Positions 10,344 to 19,763 of a DNA stretch of 28,469 nucleotides are shown here, piece by piece. Position 1 is the first letter of the stretch. Each line of letters opens with the position of its first letter. Location: the NCBI RefSeq assembly GCF_001039355.2, contig NW_019774036.1, forward strand, positions 303,380-331,848. The letters are read 5' to 3'. Below the pieces are notes generated by a model. That model was not told the origin of the DNA. It worked only from the letters and a program-made list of their open reading frames with translations, and ran no database searches. Source of the stretch: Lingula anatina. Lineage: Eukaryota; Brachiopoda; Lingulata; Lingulida; Lingulidae. The translations under genes were made by a program, and so were the position numbers.

Positions 10344-10349
10344 TTTATT
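10344..10349 (-). terminator. candidate poly(A) signal AATAAA
   Basis: The minus strand reads AATAAA about 360 nt after the stop of the membrane-protein gene. The same hexamer in the same context is kept in copy D at 24694-24699. Other AATAAA hexamers exist nearby (for example 10268-10285 region), so this is a candidate only. Confidence 0.35.
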
Positions 10350-10706
10350 AACCATCAGTAACCTAACTGGGATTTGAGAAAGAAAGACATATTTAACACT
10401 TTTTCTACTTGATTACGGTGTTTTTAGCACTTTTGATTTAAAAATATCGTTTTAAATGTTTCCTTTACAATTTAGTCAGACCCTTTCTTTTTTCTGTACA
10501 ATTCAGAAATAAATGTCTACATCATGAACTTTAAAGTGAGGTGCATTATCGCTATTAAGGTCTGAATCGGGTAAGACGTGCAAGCTGTGAAACATATTGA
10601 CATAGAAAATAATATGACATCAGGACATTATCTACTGTATATGTACTACATTTAAGAATAGGGACACATTTCGTTTTTTACTGTAACAGACAAAAAACAT
10701 ATTACA

Positions 10707-13166
10707 TTAATCGATACTCCTTGGATCGGGAATCTCATTATTTTTAATATATTCCCTAACTCTTTCTCGGACGGCAACCTCCCAACTACGCTTTAGAACA
10801 TCTTTACTAGCCTCCGTGTTAAAATAAACCAACACAAGTCTAGGAATGGACACAGTTATGAGTGACGCTACCCCCTGACCGATAAATTGTAACTCCCAAT
10901 CCATATCGAAATCCATCAGCGTGAACATGAAAAAGATGGCCATAGCAACTGCTGCTAAAGAGGTGACTGATGCCTTCGCAATTCCTGCATCGAGAGGAAG
11001 TAACTGTTCATAAATTAATTTCCATAGGTCTTTAGGGATGATCTCCATGCCCATTTCATCTGATTTGTACAAAAGAACATATTCTTCATTGTCTTGTCCT
11101 AAATTAGGTGACTGTTCGCTGTTTGCTGCTTGTGCATTTCCACAGCAAGCTATTCTTTTACATGTATGTAGACATAGTGTACAACAAGAAAGTTGGGGTT
11201 CTGGATAATCAATGAACAACGTGTACTCATTGTCTATTCTGTTATGCTCTAAAGTAGACGATTGTATGCTGCCAGTGGCCCGTGCGTTTCCAAAGTCAGT
11301 GTATTCCTCTTCACCGTCACGAGTCTCCTCATTATTTGCTGTGGCCTGCGGGTCGGAACCGTCTGAACTCTGAGAGGTAACTTGAACATGTTTTATGTAC
11401 TTCATACCATGTGAAGAGCATTCTTGAAACACAATCACTTTCAATACACGATACTTTTCTTGTAAATCATGGAACGGCTGCCAGAAGTAATAAAGCACGG
11501 ATAAATATAATATAATGTAGTTCAATTCAATATCGTAATTTAAAAGAGCCCCAGCTAAAGTTAGTATAATCAATGATATCAAGTCATATAAAAATAATAT
11601 AAAGACATACAAAAAATACATAGTAAAACCCACATAATTGAAAGCAAAAACGCCCAAGTGGATTTTGTATTTGAAAAACTGTTGTGAAAATCCAATCACC
11701 GTTACCATCAGGTCAATAAACAATAAAAACACAAATATGGGCAAACCGACTAAAATACCTAGAAACACTGCGAGTAAAGATTGTAAAGATTTACGGGTGG
11801 ATTTATGGCGTTTTAAACGCAAATGGAATATTATAAATTTTACGAAGTCGGCTGCACTAAGTAAATACCTTGTTATAACATTCTGAAGTGAAATGTATTC
11901 ACCAAAAAAGCTTTCATTGACATAGTCAAAATCAGGTGTTTTCCATTCGCAGGCACATATCTTGTGAAGACAAGAAAAAACTACATTAAACCCCGGTTTT
12001 TTTATTTTTTTCTTCAAGCTTTCAAATGCATCTGTCGATTTGCAAATCTGATATAGCGTTAGTGAGTAGACAAATGCTAAACACGCCCACGAGAATTTAG
12101 ACACACGTAATGCGCAATCAGCGTAGTAATTTTTGTTTATATATTCCCCCCAAAAAATAGGTACATGTGCAATAGGGAATATAAAAAACACCACTATAAA
12201 GGAGGACACTCGGTTTTCTGGGGCTAAGGAAAACGATTCATCAAGGGGTGTATTTGTTTCCGGACCACTGATTTCATAGTTTGTCATATTCTTAAGCCAT
12301 TTTGGAGAATATCGAACTGTAAATCGCTTTGGAAGGAGCATGACAAATATGACTGGTGAGAAGTATAAAGCAGTGAATATCAATATCATTTCATAGGTGT
12401 AAAACTTGGATAGCCTTCTTTCTTCCGAAGAAAAATGCATTTTTAAGACATTAGACACCTTTGAACATTTGTATTCACTAAACATAAATTGCGAAAAGAA
12501 TCTGCTATTGCTGTAATTTCTGGGGCCAAGTACAGTATTATAACAGACCAAACTGTCCTGCGGGTGATATTGTATCGCTGTGTTCAGAAACAGTGATGCT
12601 AAAATGCAGAGTTGTTCTGTCACGTTCAAAGTAACCCAACATCCTTGTTGAACTTCTTGCAAGTCAATATTAATTTTCTCTACCCCTGTTGAAAGAGTCC
12701 ACAAGGACATCTCCACGAAATTGTGTGGTAATGACAGGTATCGTCGCCCAATGTCTCCATCAGCCCAAACCCAGAAATATCTACCAAATATATCACTCCA
12801 GTTTGTACTACGCCAGAACTCATCACTGTAATATGGATGAACTATGGGATTCAAGCGAACAAGCCGGGTCTTGGGATTAGAAAGGGCGCTGTTTATTTGT
12901 TGTGTACTCTCTGTCGTTATTTTCAGTTGACAGTTAGAAGAGATCGAAATGTTCACGTCTGGAGTAAAGCCTAATGGTTGCGTTTTGAAAATGTCTTGGT
13001 ATTGGACTGACATGTTGAGATAAAGCGGTGCCATGATAAGAAATACACCCATCATTAGTAATCTATCAATATTTCTCACGTAACTGTCAAATATTCTTCC
13101 TGTTTTTTTTCTCGCAGGATCTGTAAAAAGGTGTAAAGACTTATTTCTTTTGAAAAATGATACCAA
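10707..13166 (-). CDS. orphan multi-pass membrane protein, intact copy
   Basis: A single open frame of 819 residues; I do not recognise the family. Numbering from the first open codon (a TTG), a hydrophobic segment at about 37-54 is followed by a region of ~200 residues, probably extracellular, with sequons at N72, N122, N181 and N217 and cysteines at 79, 176, 187, 208 and 234. Further hydrophobic segments lie near 257-279, 321-339, 356-374, 462-493, 503-542 (one or two), 547-562, 733-752 and 759-783. An acidic loop (about 597-705) holds a Cys cluster (660-675) and a duplicated Tyr-containing module. The start is uncertain: no ATG occurs before codon 38 (13055), and a good acceptor (CTTTTTACAG) ends at 13121, so an upstream exon is likely. 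A receptor or channel role is possible but unproven. Confidence 0.85.
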   Translation of the reverse strand: MVSFFKRNKSLHLFTDPARKKTGRIFDSYVRNIDRLLMMGVFLIMAPLYLNMSVQYQDIFKTQPLGFTPDVNISISSNCQLKITTESTQQINSALSNPKTRLVRLNPIVHPYYSDEFWRSTNWSDIFGRYFWVWADGDIGRRYLSLPHNFVEMSLWTLSTGVEKINIDLQEVQQGCWVTLNVTEQLCILASLFLNTAIQYHPQDSLVCYNTVLGPRNYSNSRFFSQFMFSEYKCSKVSNVLKMHFSSEERRLSKFYTYEMILIFTALYFSPVIFVMLLPKRFTVRYSPKWLKNMTNYEISGPETNTPLDESFSLAPENRVSSFIVVFFIFPIAHVPIFWGEYINKNYYADCALRVSKFSWACLAFVYSLTLYQICKSTDAFESLKKKIKKPGFNVVFSCLHKICACEWKTPDFDYVNESFFGEYISLQNVITRYLLSAADFVKFIIFHLRLKRHKSTRKSLQSLLAVFLGILVGLPIFVFLLFIDLMVTVIGFSQQFFKYKIHLGVFAFNYVGFTMYFLYVFILFLYDLISLIILTLAGALLNYDIELNYIILYLSVLYYFWQPFHDLQEKYRVLKVIVFQECSSHGMKYIKHVQVTSQSSDGSDPQATANNEETRDGEEEYTDFGNARATGSIQSSTLEHNRIDNEYTLFIDYPEPQLSCCTLCLHTCKRIACCGNAQAANSEQSPNLGQDNEEYVLLYKSDEMGMEIIPKDLWKLIYEQLLPLDAGIAKASVTSLAAVAMAIFFMFTLMDFDMDWELQFIGQGVASLITVSIPRLVLVYFNTEASKDVLKRSWEVAVRERVREYIKNNEIPDPRSID
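13121..13131 (-). other. candidate splice acceptor of copy B
   Basis: On the minus strand a pyrimidine-rich CCTTTTTACAG would make 13120 the first base of the exon. Copy D has the same site at 27401. Downstream of it the two copies differ by a 9-bp in-frame indel, which suggests coding sequence begins at or before this point. Confidence 0.45.
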
Positions 13167-13541
13167 ATGAGATTAATAAACGGCCTATAAATGGACTAAA
13201 GGCCACTAAAGATTTATAATTTTAATTATAACTTAAAAGTGTCATTTCACGACAAAATCAACCAAATCAGCTAAAATGTTGCAAGGTGGGGGTCGGCAGA
13301 TTAAGCCAACATTTTCTGTGCTTTATAAATGTTACAAACAATGTTGGAAGCACACTTTTTAAAAATCCTCAAAAGTTTTGAAAAAATAGATATTGCCATC
13401 TGAAATTTGGGGGTACTGACTACAAAAATATCGAAACGAAAGCACTGGAATTTTGTTTGTAAAATCCATGAAGAATTATAGGTTTCAGCTTTACAGCCAT
13501 TCCACGAAAAAGGATACTATTCCAAAACGATAAATGCAGAA
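13167..13541. other. conserved upstream region of the gene (copy B)
   Basis: About 370 bp upstream of the open frame match 27480-27820. Similarity stops abruptly just after AAATGCAGAAA. The region could hold an intron, a 5' exon or a promoter. No TATA box is shared: a TTTATAGG on the minus strand in copy B is not kept in copy D. Confidence 0.5.
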
Positions 13542-14719
13542 ATATGAACTTTGCAAAACTGGGAAACTTTTCCCATTATTTTAATGAAGAGGTATTCAGA
13601 GAGTAGAATTTTAACCCACACCATTACTGTATTTAAAGATACATATGCACATGTAAACATGGTACAATATTTTTTGGTTACTGAGGTTAGGTAAATTAGG
13701 TTATATTTCAATCATGCCAAAGGTCACTGGTTCCATATTTGATTCAATTATTAAGTTTTTGTATGTATTCAAAATATTACTATCAATTTAAAATTTCTCT
13801 TCAATTAAAGAAAATGCAGTGCAAACACAATGCTTAAACACAATTTGTGCATAGCTTAAAGTAGACTTTACTGTAGAAGCTGAATCCGGGATTTGTAGTA
13901 TTAAAGATACGACAAAAATTAAATAATAACATAGAAAAAATAATAAAACATGTTTATTTAAATCAACAAATGGCAAATGGTTACAACGGGTTGTTTTGCT
14001 TACTTTCAACTGTTGTTTCAACGGTTACTACTGTATATCTCGTCATATGTGTCCCGCGCCAAAAAAAAAATACGCCTGCCACATGCACGCTAGTACTGAA
14101 AAATGCACATGGAGGCCATTTAAGAATATCTGGTTTATACTTATATTGACTTAAAAAAGCGTTACAGAAGTTAGGGGTTACTGGGCGACATTGATTAAAC
14201 TATGACGGTGTCGTAACTTACCAACAATTTCGACAGAGAACACTATATATGATACAAAAAAAAACATGAATTCAAATTAGTTGAGGACTAAAAAAATACT
14301 AAAAGAAAGGGGAAATATAGACATTTTCTTGTGGTAAATCAGCTATAATACCTACGCGAAAAGTAGAAATCATGCTTTTTGCGGCATATAGACCCCCGGG
14401 GGTTCCCGTCAAAGCAAGTGGTACTATACTAATTATTGTATTTTAAGTAGAAAACATGGGGTCCTGCTTCAAAAGGCTAAAAAAACAAAATTTCGGATAC
14501 TTTTACTACCAAAAATAAGCTGCGACAGATATTATTCGAAATTGTACCTCTTTTCTTGGAATGGCTGTTTAACTCTTTCTTTTACTAAGGGTCCAAAATA
14601 AGGCCTCAAATAAAGGAGACTTATAATCACTGACATTCACAAAAACCCACATACCAGTTTCCATCCTGTAGTCGGGTAGTTCTATCAGTACCTTTCGGAT
14701 GTCGCAAAACCTGAAGCGT
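13542..14719. other. no gene seen
   Basis: AT-rich sequence beyond the end of the duplicated block. Short minus-strand frames of 64 and 77 codons lack any supporting feature. No repeat shared with the rest of the window was noticed. Confidence 0.5.
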
Positions 14720-15215
14720 CTGTCCGGTAATGTCTATGCTTTCTCGCTAACTTCCAAACGGTGACTGAAGAGCGATGAGATTTTAATTTTGTTCAAGATT
14801 TCAACACATGGTTTCTTTTATGCATTGAGTATAGACAATCAATATAGATTGTTCACGCTATCGATCGTTCCCGTCGCTATGGATTGGCCTGTATAACAGC
14901 ATGCTTTAGAAAAGAAATGAAAAACATAAGACAAGCAATAGACGGGGTTTCAATCAATGTCCTGACCTGAAATCAGGCTAATGTTAATTACGCTTTTTTT
15001 GTCAAATACAGTGTGTGTGTGTCAGCTGTTTGGATTAAATTGGTTAATTAAAAGTAAACCAACCAACCTCGCTTATATTGGGATATTGATAAAATTCTGC
15101 AGAACGTTGGAATGCCTTTGTCAAAACATGGTGCGCCAAACAGTACAACATCCTTGCGTAACAAAAAAGAAATGAAAAACTTACGGCAAGCAGCTGACTT
15201 AAAATCAGGCACCAG
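14720..15215 (-). repeat. decayed 3' flank of array unit C
   Basis: Diverged copy of the region around 9100-9470 that lies 3' of the intact gene. Shared landmarks are GGTAATGYC, TTTAATTTTTGTCCAAGATT (here with one change), CACMTGGTTTCT, the TTGT(T)CACG block, AAGAAATGAAAAACAT and RCAAGCARTAGACGG. A short part (AAGAAATGAAAAAC..) is repeated again at 15170-15200. It leads into the coding relic at 15520-15765 with the expected order and strand. Confidence 0.6.
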
Positions 15216-15247
15216 TTATTTCAACAGTTTTGTCAAACACGGATTCA

Positions 15248-15283
15248 GTGTGTGTGTATGTGTGTGTGTGTGTGTATGTGTAT
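15248..15283. repeat. TG microsatellite
   Basis: Interrupted (TG)n tract with two TATG breaks, lying between the flank and coding relics of unit C. Confidence 0.85.
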
Positions 15284-15519
15284 AAGTGCGTTAGTTAGGG
15301 GATGATCTGTACACAATAATTACCCACCCACATCCCCATCTCTGCACCGCGCAGTTAAAAACGAGTAGGCATCCCCAGGCCTTAAACAAATTGAATGTTT
15401 GCTAGCTCGAGCCTCACATTTGTCAGCACAAGTGCCTAGATTAACGTTTGTTAAGCCTGAAGCCCATGGAAGCGATTTTTCTTAATCACCCTTAGAATTA
15501 CGACTAAGACTATTTCTGT

Positions 15520-15765
15520 TGCATCCTGCTTTAACAAAGGTCAGCACAAGACCAAGAATGGATGCAGTGATGAAGAAAGTTACGCCCTGACCTATGAATT
15601 GAAATTCCATATCTTTTCAAAAATCCGCCAGCGTAAAAATATGTCAATGGCAAAGAGGTCATGAAAGCCATTGTTATGCCTTCCTCGAGAGGAAGTAACT
15701 CTTTATACATTGATCCTCATGGGTCTTTAGGGATGACCTCCCAACCTTTTTCATCAAATATGTAT
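15520..15765 (-). pseudogene. relic of the membrane-protein gene (array unit C)
   Basis: On the minus strand scattered frames match residues ~702-787 of the intact protein. First WEVIPKD (for MEIIPKD) followed by an in-frame TGA, then LLPLEEGITMAF and FMTSLP (for LLPLDAGIAKAS and VTSLA), then DMEFQFIGQGV and ILGLVLTF (for DWELQFIGQGV and IPRLVLVYF). The frame shifts at least once between these pieces. Only the C-terminal part remains. It lies on the same strand as both other copies and is far more diverged, so it is an older unit that died before the B/D duplication or outside it. Confidence 0.8.
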
Positions 15766-16249
15766 CATAGAGCGCATCGCTCAATGTTTTGCTCTGGGAA
15801 AGGTAACTGTGAGCATTTGCCTCCTTTGACAGATATCCTCTTCATCGTTACTGTACTTGAAGAATCGAGGGATCATTGATTTGTAACGCATTCCGACATG
15901 GGTGCCCCATGATTAGTAGTATATGCACACATGTTTAATAAATTTAGGACTACGTGCTGTGCATTACTTGAATATTTTTTTTATAAGTGGGTACTTCATT
16001 TGCAAATAGCGGAAAGGCTGACAATTGTAATGTAACACTTATAAACTTATAGCAACATACGGCAATACCATTTCGTAATTTATAAGTACCCCATCTGGGA
16101 TGGCGGTAAGCGAACACGAGGGGGCAAATTTTTTTTTTAAATTGTATGTATAATACTGCATTCTGGTGCATTTTAACTGTTATTTATTGCTCAATCAGAA
16201 GTAAAAAATTGTGGGTTCATTTTGCCATTTTGCCATATTTGCACCTCAA
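15766..16249. other. no gene seen
   Basis: No coding or RNA signal. A weak continuation of the unit C relic may reach about 15845. The rest is AT-rich single-copy sequence. Confidence 0.45.
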
Positions 16250-16313
16250 ATCCCAGGGGGGGGGCAGCTGCCCCCCCCCCCTGCCCCCCTCCCCCCCGGA
16301 GGCTACGGCCCTG
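16250..16313 (-). mobile_element. transposon-like terminus with G/C homopolymers
   Basis: Read on the minus strand this begins CAGGGCCGTAGCC and continues into long G and C runs around a palindromic GGGGCAGCTGCCCC. CAGGG-type ends with CGTAGCC are typical of hAT-like non-autonomous elements in marine animals; this is recalled pattern knowledge and not a match. No opposite end was located, and the homopolymers may be miscounted by sequencing. Confidence 0.35.
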
Positions 16314-16366
16314 AACATCTTATTGACAAATGGTGGAGTGTATCACAATCAACTACCGGACGACAT

Positions 16367-16391
16367 GCCGGTGTGAAGGGAATGGATGTCC
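16367..16391 (+). repeat. left arm of a distant 25-bp inverted pair
   Basis: GCCGGTGTGAAGGGAATGGA and the following five bases are matched in reverse complement at 18129-18153 with two mismatches. About 1.74 kb lies between. Each arm sits beside a small hairpin (CATGTCC/GGACATG here, CCAGGAA/TTCCTGG at the other end), so both may be members of one dispersed repeat in opposite orientation. Confidence 0.55.
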
Positions 16392-16550
16392 GCCGTAATG
16401 CATGTCCGTAGGACATGTATTCCTAGGAATTCCTGGTCCCACTGGTACAAAGAGGTTTTTGTTTGTTTCCTTTTGGCCATCGCATGTCTTCAACACATCA
16501 CCGACGTCACGTATCCTAGGAGTTTGTTTTTTTACTTTTTGTTCATAATC

Positions 16551-16582
16551 CCCGAAGAAGGCCCAGGGGCCGAAAGCTCGGA
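16551..16582 (+). ncRNA. hammerhead-like motif
   Basis: CCGAAGA is followed by a GGCC-CAGG-GGCC hairpin and then GAAA, the order of a hammerhead ribozyme core (CUGANGA, stem II, GAAA). The second core base is C where U is expected, which would normally impair cleavage. Sequences of this form are known from the terminal repeats of Penelope-like retroelements. It may be a degenerate copy; stems I and III were not convincingly identified. Confidence 0.3.
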
Positions 16583-16589
16583 TTGTATT

Positions 16590-16795
16590 TAACAACTATA
16601 GTGTAGATCTTTCAAGGTGTATCAATATATATATACTTTTATTTTTATCCAGATCTATACGGTGAATCAACATGAATCGTTTAAGAATGTTATTACGCTT
16701 ATTATAATTATTTGTATACATGTACCCCTATACACACTTTATTCGGCTAACTTAAGAGATTTCAAATAAACGCAGAACTAGAAATTAATATTTGA

Positions 16796-16853
<58 letters not shown>

Positions 16854-16879
16854 TCGTTAATTAATTAATTAATTTTTGA

Positions 16880-16918
<39 letters not shown>

Positions 16919-17098
16919 TAATTCTTAAACGATTCATGTTGATTCACCGTATAGATCTGGATAAAAATAAAAGTATATGTATATATATATAAATATAATT
17001 TCCGATTAATATGAAAAATATGAGATTCGCGCCATTCACTCCACCTTGTGAAATATCTCGGCCTCTTCACATTACATTAATGCCTTAATAGTTGTTAA
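16590..17098. mobile_element. long foldback element with TA core
   Basis: The 58 bp at 16631-16688 and at 16921-16978 are perfect reverse complements of each other. Outside them TTAACAACTAT (16589-16599) and ATAGTTGTTAA (17088-17098) extend the foldback, with a gap in the right arm. Inside are two TA microsatellites (about 16799-16849 and 16884-16915), each preceded by TTTGATTTAA. No coding sequence. It could be a foldback transposon, or inverted terminal repeats of a Penelope-like element, given the motif just to its left. Confidence 0.65.
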
Positions 17099-18128
17099 GC
17101 GGCCATTTACATACAACTGTATGTCTGGGGTACACAGCTTTGGATTTTGGCTCGTGCCCATTTCTAACCAATATGTTTTTTGTCCTTATACACATCACTT
17201 TACACGTTTTACGGGGTGTTTTTCGGTGAAATACGAGAGTGTGAAATAATACACAGCCACCCTCTCGCGATATACTCACTTACAAGTACGTGTTGAACAC
17301 TTCTTGATGACGTTCGAGCTGCTCTGGTACTGGTATACATATCGTTCAGATGACAGTTGATTATTTTATACTTGGTGCCTTGATGATCATTGGGAATATT
17401 TGTAGTTAGAGAGACATAATATGCACTTTGAGGCTGTAAATGAAGCGTGTATAATTGTAAGATAAATAAATTGAATGTGTCTGTTATTTTTTATACATGC
17501 ATTTTTACTATTAGTCTTAACCTTTTTCTGAGCGCAATTTTTCCCTTACACATGGATCCCGAATTTCCCATTCTAATTCTTTGTATTTTTAGGTGAAAGT
17601 AGAAAGCATATGCTCTTTTGCGTATATAATTATCCGATAAAATTCGGACACGGCCTCGTATAATCTCCCTCGAGTTATTAAAGGAAATTAAAATAGCTCA
17701 ACGTTAAAAAATGATGACATTTAAATCAAACATTTAAAATCTCGCCTCATCAAAATAATCCAAATTGTATAGTGCGTTTTGATCCTTGAAATGGAGAATA
17801 AATTAGGATAACGTTTGCATATAGAGTAATATCGCTGCTGAGGATTCGAACTCACTTACGTTTCTCTACGTTCTTGGACATTCATCCAGCCGTCTGATGA
17901 GCCTGTGTGAAAGCTGCTGCCAGCCGACCGAAAATTACCGATGCTTATGGCCCCGTGTTTATAATTATTGTACGGACATTAATTATGTAGGACTTGCGTT
18001 TCTGTGTATATGTGATATGAAATTATGTCCAACAGGAATAAATGTCCTAGCTGTGTATAAATACAGCTGGGAATCTAGGTCCGGGTAGGACAGTACATCC
18101 CAGGAAATGCACGACCTTCGTTCCTGGG
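17099..18128. other. no gene seen
   Basis: AT-rich sequence with only short frames. At 17840-17860 the minus strand has a GAGTTCGAATCCTC motif like a tRNA box B, but no acceptor or anticodon arm can be folded around it. Confidence 0.5.
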
Positions 18129-18153
18129 GGACATGCATTCCTTTCACACCGGC
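18129..18153 (-). repeat. right arm of the 25-bp inverted pair
   Basis: Reverse complement of 16367-16391 with two mismatches; it directly abuts the solo MITE arm that follows. Confidence 0.55.
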
Positions 18154-18155
18154 TA

Positions 18156-18222
18156 AGCTGACAGTAATCTAGTGAGACTCCCACAGGGATAGAACGATCT
18201 AAAATCTGTGGGAATGGGGTCT
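18156..18222. mobile_element. solo arm of the 5-kb MITE family
   Basis: CTGACAGTAATCTAGTGAGA and the following ~45 bp match the right arm of the element at 5007-5215 (5157-5215). No partner arm is present nearby, so this is a solo end or truncated copy. Confidence 0.6.
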
Positions 18223-18816
18223 TAGTGTTGTAAAGCAAACGACATACACTATCGACAATTACAAAACAATTAAAACAGAATCAAATGTGTAGGAAGTTAT
18301 TGAGTGCAAAGTAAATGTCTTAAAGTGTCAACGAGTGTAGAGACTGTTCTCGAAGAAGGAAAGGGTGGAACGTTTCAGAGTCAGATATAGTTAGATCTGA
18401 TTGGTTAATTTTTCTATCGATTTGCGCGTGTTTAACACGTGTAGAACCCATGCATACTTGAGTTGGACAAGATCCAAGATGAGTAATTCGGAAAATATTT
18501 GAAATATTTTAAATCATAAACAAGTCTCATTTAAATTACTAAATTTGGAAATATTGAATAGAGTTTTGTAATATGTGAATGGGAAATTCTTTGGAAAAAT
18601 AGAATATAAATACTTGTAGATTCTGTGAAAAATTAAAAGTCGGTGAATAAACGTTCGAAAGCTCCAAATTGCTGTCATTCTTCACTATAACATTAGTCGT
18701 AAATCTACGACTGCCAGGTAGGTGTTGTATGTCGCTCGTAGCTAGTTTTCCACTATGGCTAGGCTGGTGCAGAGAGAGTTTGAAGACAATTCTTCAGACG
18801 TCAGGAGTAACATAAG
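18223..18816. other. no gene seen
   Basis: AT-rich sequence. A short frame with MARLVQREFEDNSSDVR starts at 18754 and ends in the first direct repeat; by itself it supports no call. Confidence 0.4.
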
Positions 18817-18890
18817 GTGGGGGAAGCCCAGCTGCTAGTCAGTGGTTATCCTGCCTGTGCTATCAGTAGTACGTAATTTTTCACACTTGT
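18817..18890. repeat. direct repeat, left copy
   Basis: CAGCTGCTAGTCAGTGGT, ATCCT, GCTATCAGTA and TTTTTCACACTTGT occur here and, in the same order and spacing, at 19540-19616. The pair encloses ~650 bp with an interrupted coding-like stretch. Confidence 0.65.
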
Positions 18891-19110
18891 GTGTGGACAC
18901 CTCTGGTGTCTGAGTCAATTGCTTTCGTAAATTTATCTAGTTTTCTATATTGGATTATTATTCTCTTGCATTTTTAGTATCCTGTCTATTGTGCCTTTTG
19001 GAGATTCTTTATTTAATTTGTTCATGTGTACTGTAAACGACTTGTAAAATGGAGGAATCGGGAAAACACTACAGGAGATCAATTCTTCAGCGACTGGGAA
19101 GAATAAATAC

Positions 19111-19476
19111 ATGACCAATATACATGTAGATGCAAACTTTACCAAAATGGGCAGTGCGATGGCCAGTATGAGTAAAGTATGGATGGTGATGAGCAAAGCT
19201 CGCTCCAGTGGGGTACACTATGTGGCCCCTCAGACTGCCCACTCTGAAGGTAAGAGTCATGATGCGGTGCCCACACTGATAGTAACAGTAAGAAGCGGAG
19301 TCATGACGTATTGTCGTCAGACTCGGATGAGGACGACTGTGATGCAGAGGACTTGTTTAAAGAAAAAGCTAGAGTCTAATGAAGAAGTAGACTCTTTTAG
19401 ATCTCATTTCCTGGGCAGGGAAAAATTAGCTAGCATGATTAACAAAAGTTCACAAAACCTCTGTCAAAAGATTTAA
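19111..19476 (+). pseudogene. possible retroelement gag-like relic
   Basis: A 121-residue frame from ATG begins with a hydrophilic, Met/Ser-rich helix-like stretch (ANFTKMGSAMASMSKVW). Between about 19272 and 19379 a second frame (+1 relative to it by two bases) reads SDSNSKKRSHDVLSSDSDED and then CDAEDLFKEKARV before a stop, an acidic and lysine-rich composition far more protein-like than the first frame there. A frameshift between them is likely. Helix plus acidic Ser/Asp tail is seen in ORF1 proteins of tyrosine-recombinase (DIRS-like) retroelements, but no diagnostic motif is present. It lies between ~75-bp direct repeats, as a degraded element would. Confidence 0.3.
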
Positions 19477-19539
19477 CAAAGAAATTTTTATGAGCATCAA
19501 CATTTTTTTCATATTTTATATTATTCATATTTTACTAGA

Positions 19540-19616
19540 TGGGGGGGTAGACCCCAGCTGCTAGTCAGTGGTGATCCTAGCTATGCTATCAGTAAGATGC
19601 ATTTTTTCACACTTGT
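19540..19616. repeat. direct repeat, right copy
   Basis: Second copy of 18817-18890, about 720 bp away and in the same orientation, with small indels near its left end. Confidence 0.65.
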
Positions 19617-19763
19617 ATTTAGTATTTCTAGTATTTCTTAAATGCTCATTGCAACTGCGAACTCCTCATTAGCCCAATTATACCATCCACGTATTCCTGG
19701 GCAGTGAAGCAACGAAGCGTTACTTAGGCATAGTTAAGACGACCTTTTTTTGTCTTGGTGCAA

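Larger units (their letters stand above)
7580..13541. repeat. segmental duplication, copy B
   Basis: From GAATTGAAATTATACAAAAGCAGAGAT (first 20 bases GAATTGAAATTATACAAAAG) to the AAATGCAGAAA block upstream of the gene, this ~6-kb interval matches 21752-27820 collinearly, about 14.17 kb away. It contains a small plus-strand frame, TGACCTTGA repeats, a poly-T tract, a retroelement-like coding scrap, the 3' flank, the membrane-protein gene and about 370 bp upstream. Substitutions and small indels are spread through it. Confidence 0.9.

Noticed and set aside
10097-10361. Overlapping short frames on both strands, present in both duplicates.
   Set aside because: Differences between copies are not biased to third positions and introduce stops; they are flank DNA of the gene.
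11638-12880. Plus-strand frames at 11638-11886 and 12689-12880.
   Set aside because: They are antisense to the membrane-protein gene and reflect its codon pattern.
16146-16595. Several overlapping frames through the G/C homopolymer zone, including a Pro-rich one.
   Set aside because: They arise from the C-runs and a transposon-like end; frames conflict and no protein feature is consistent.
17840-17900. tRNA on the minus strand, from a GAGTTCGAATCC box B.
   Set aside because: No matching acceptor stem, D arm or anticodon arm can be folded.
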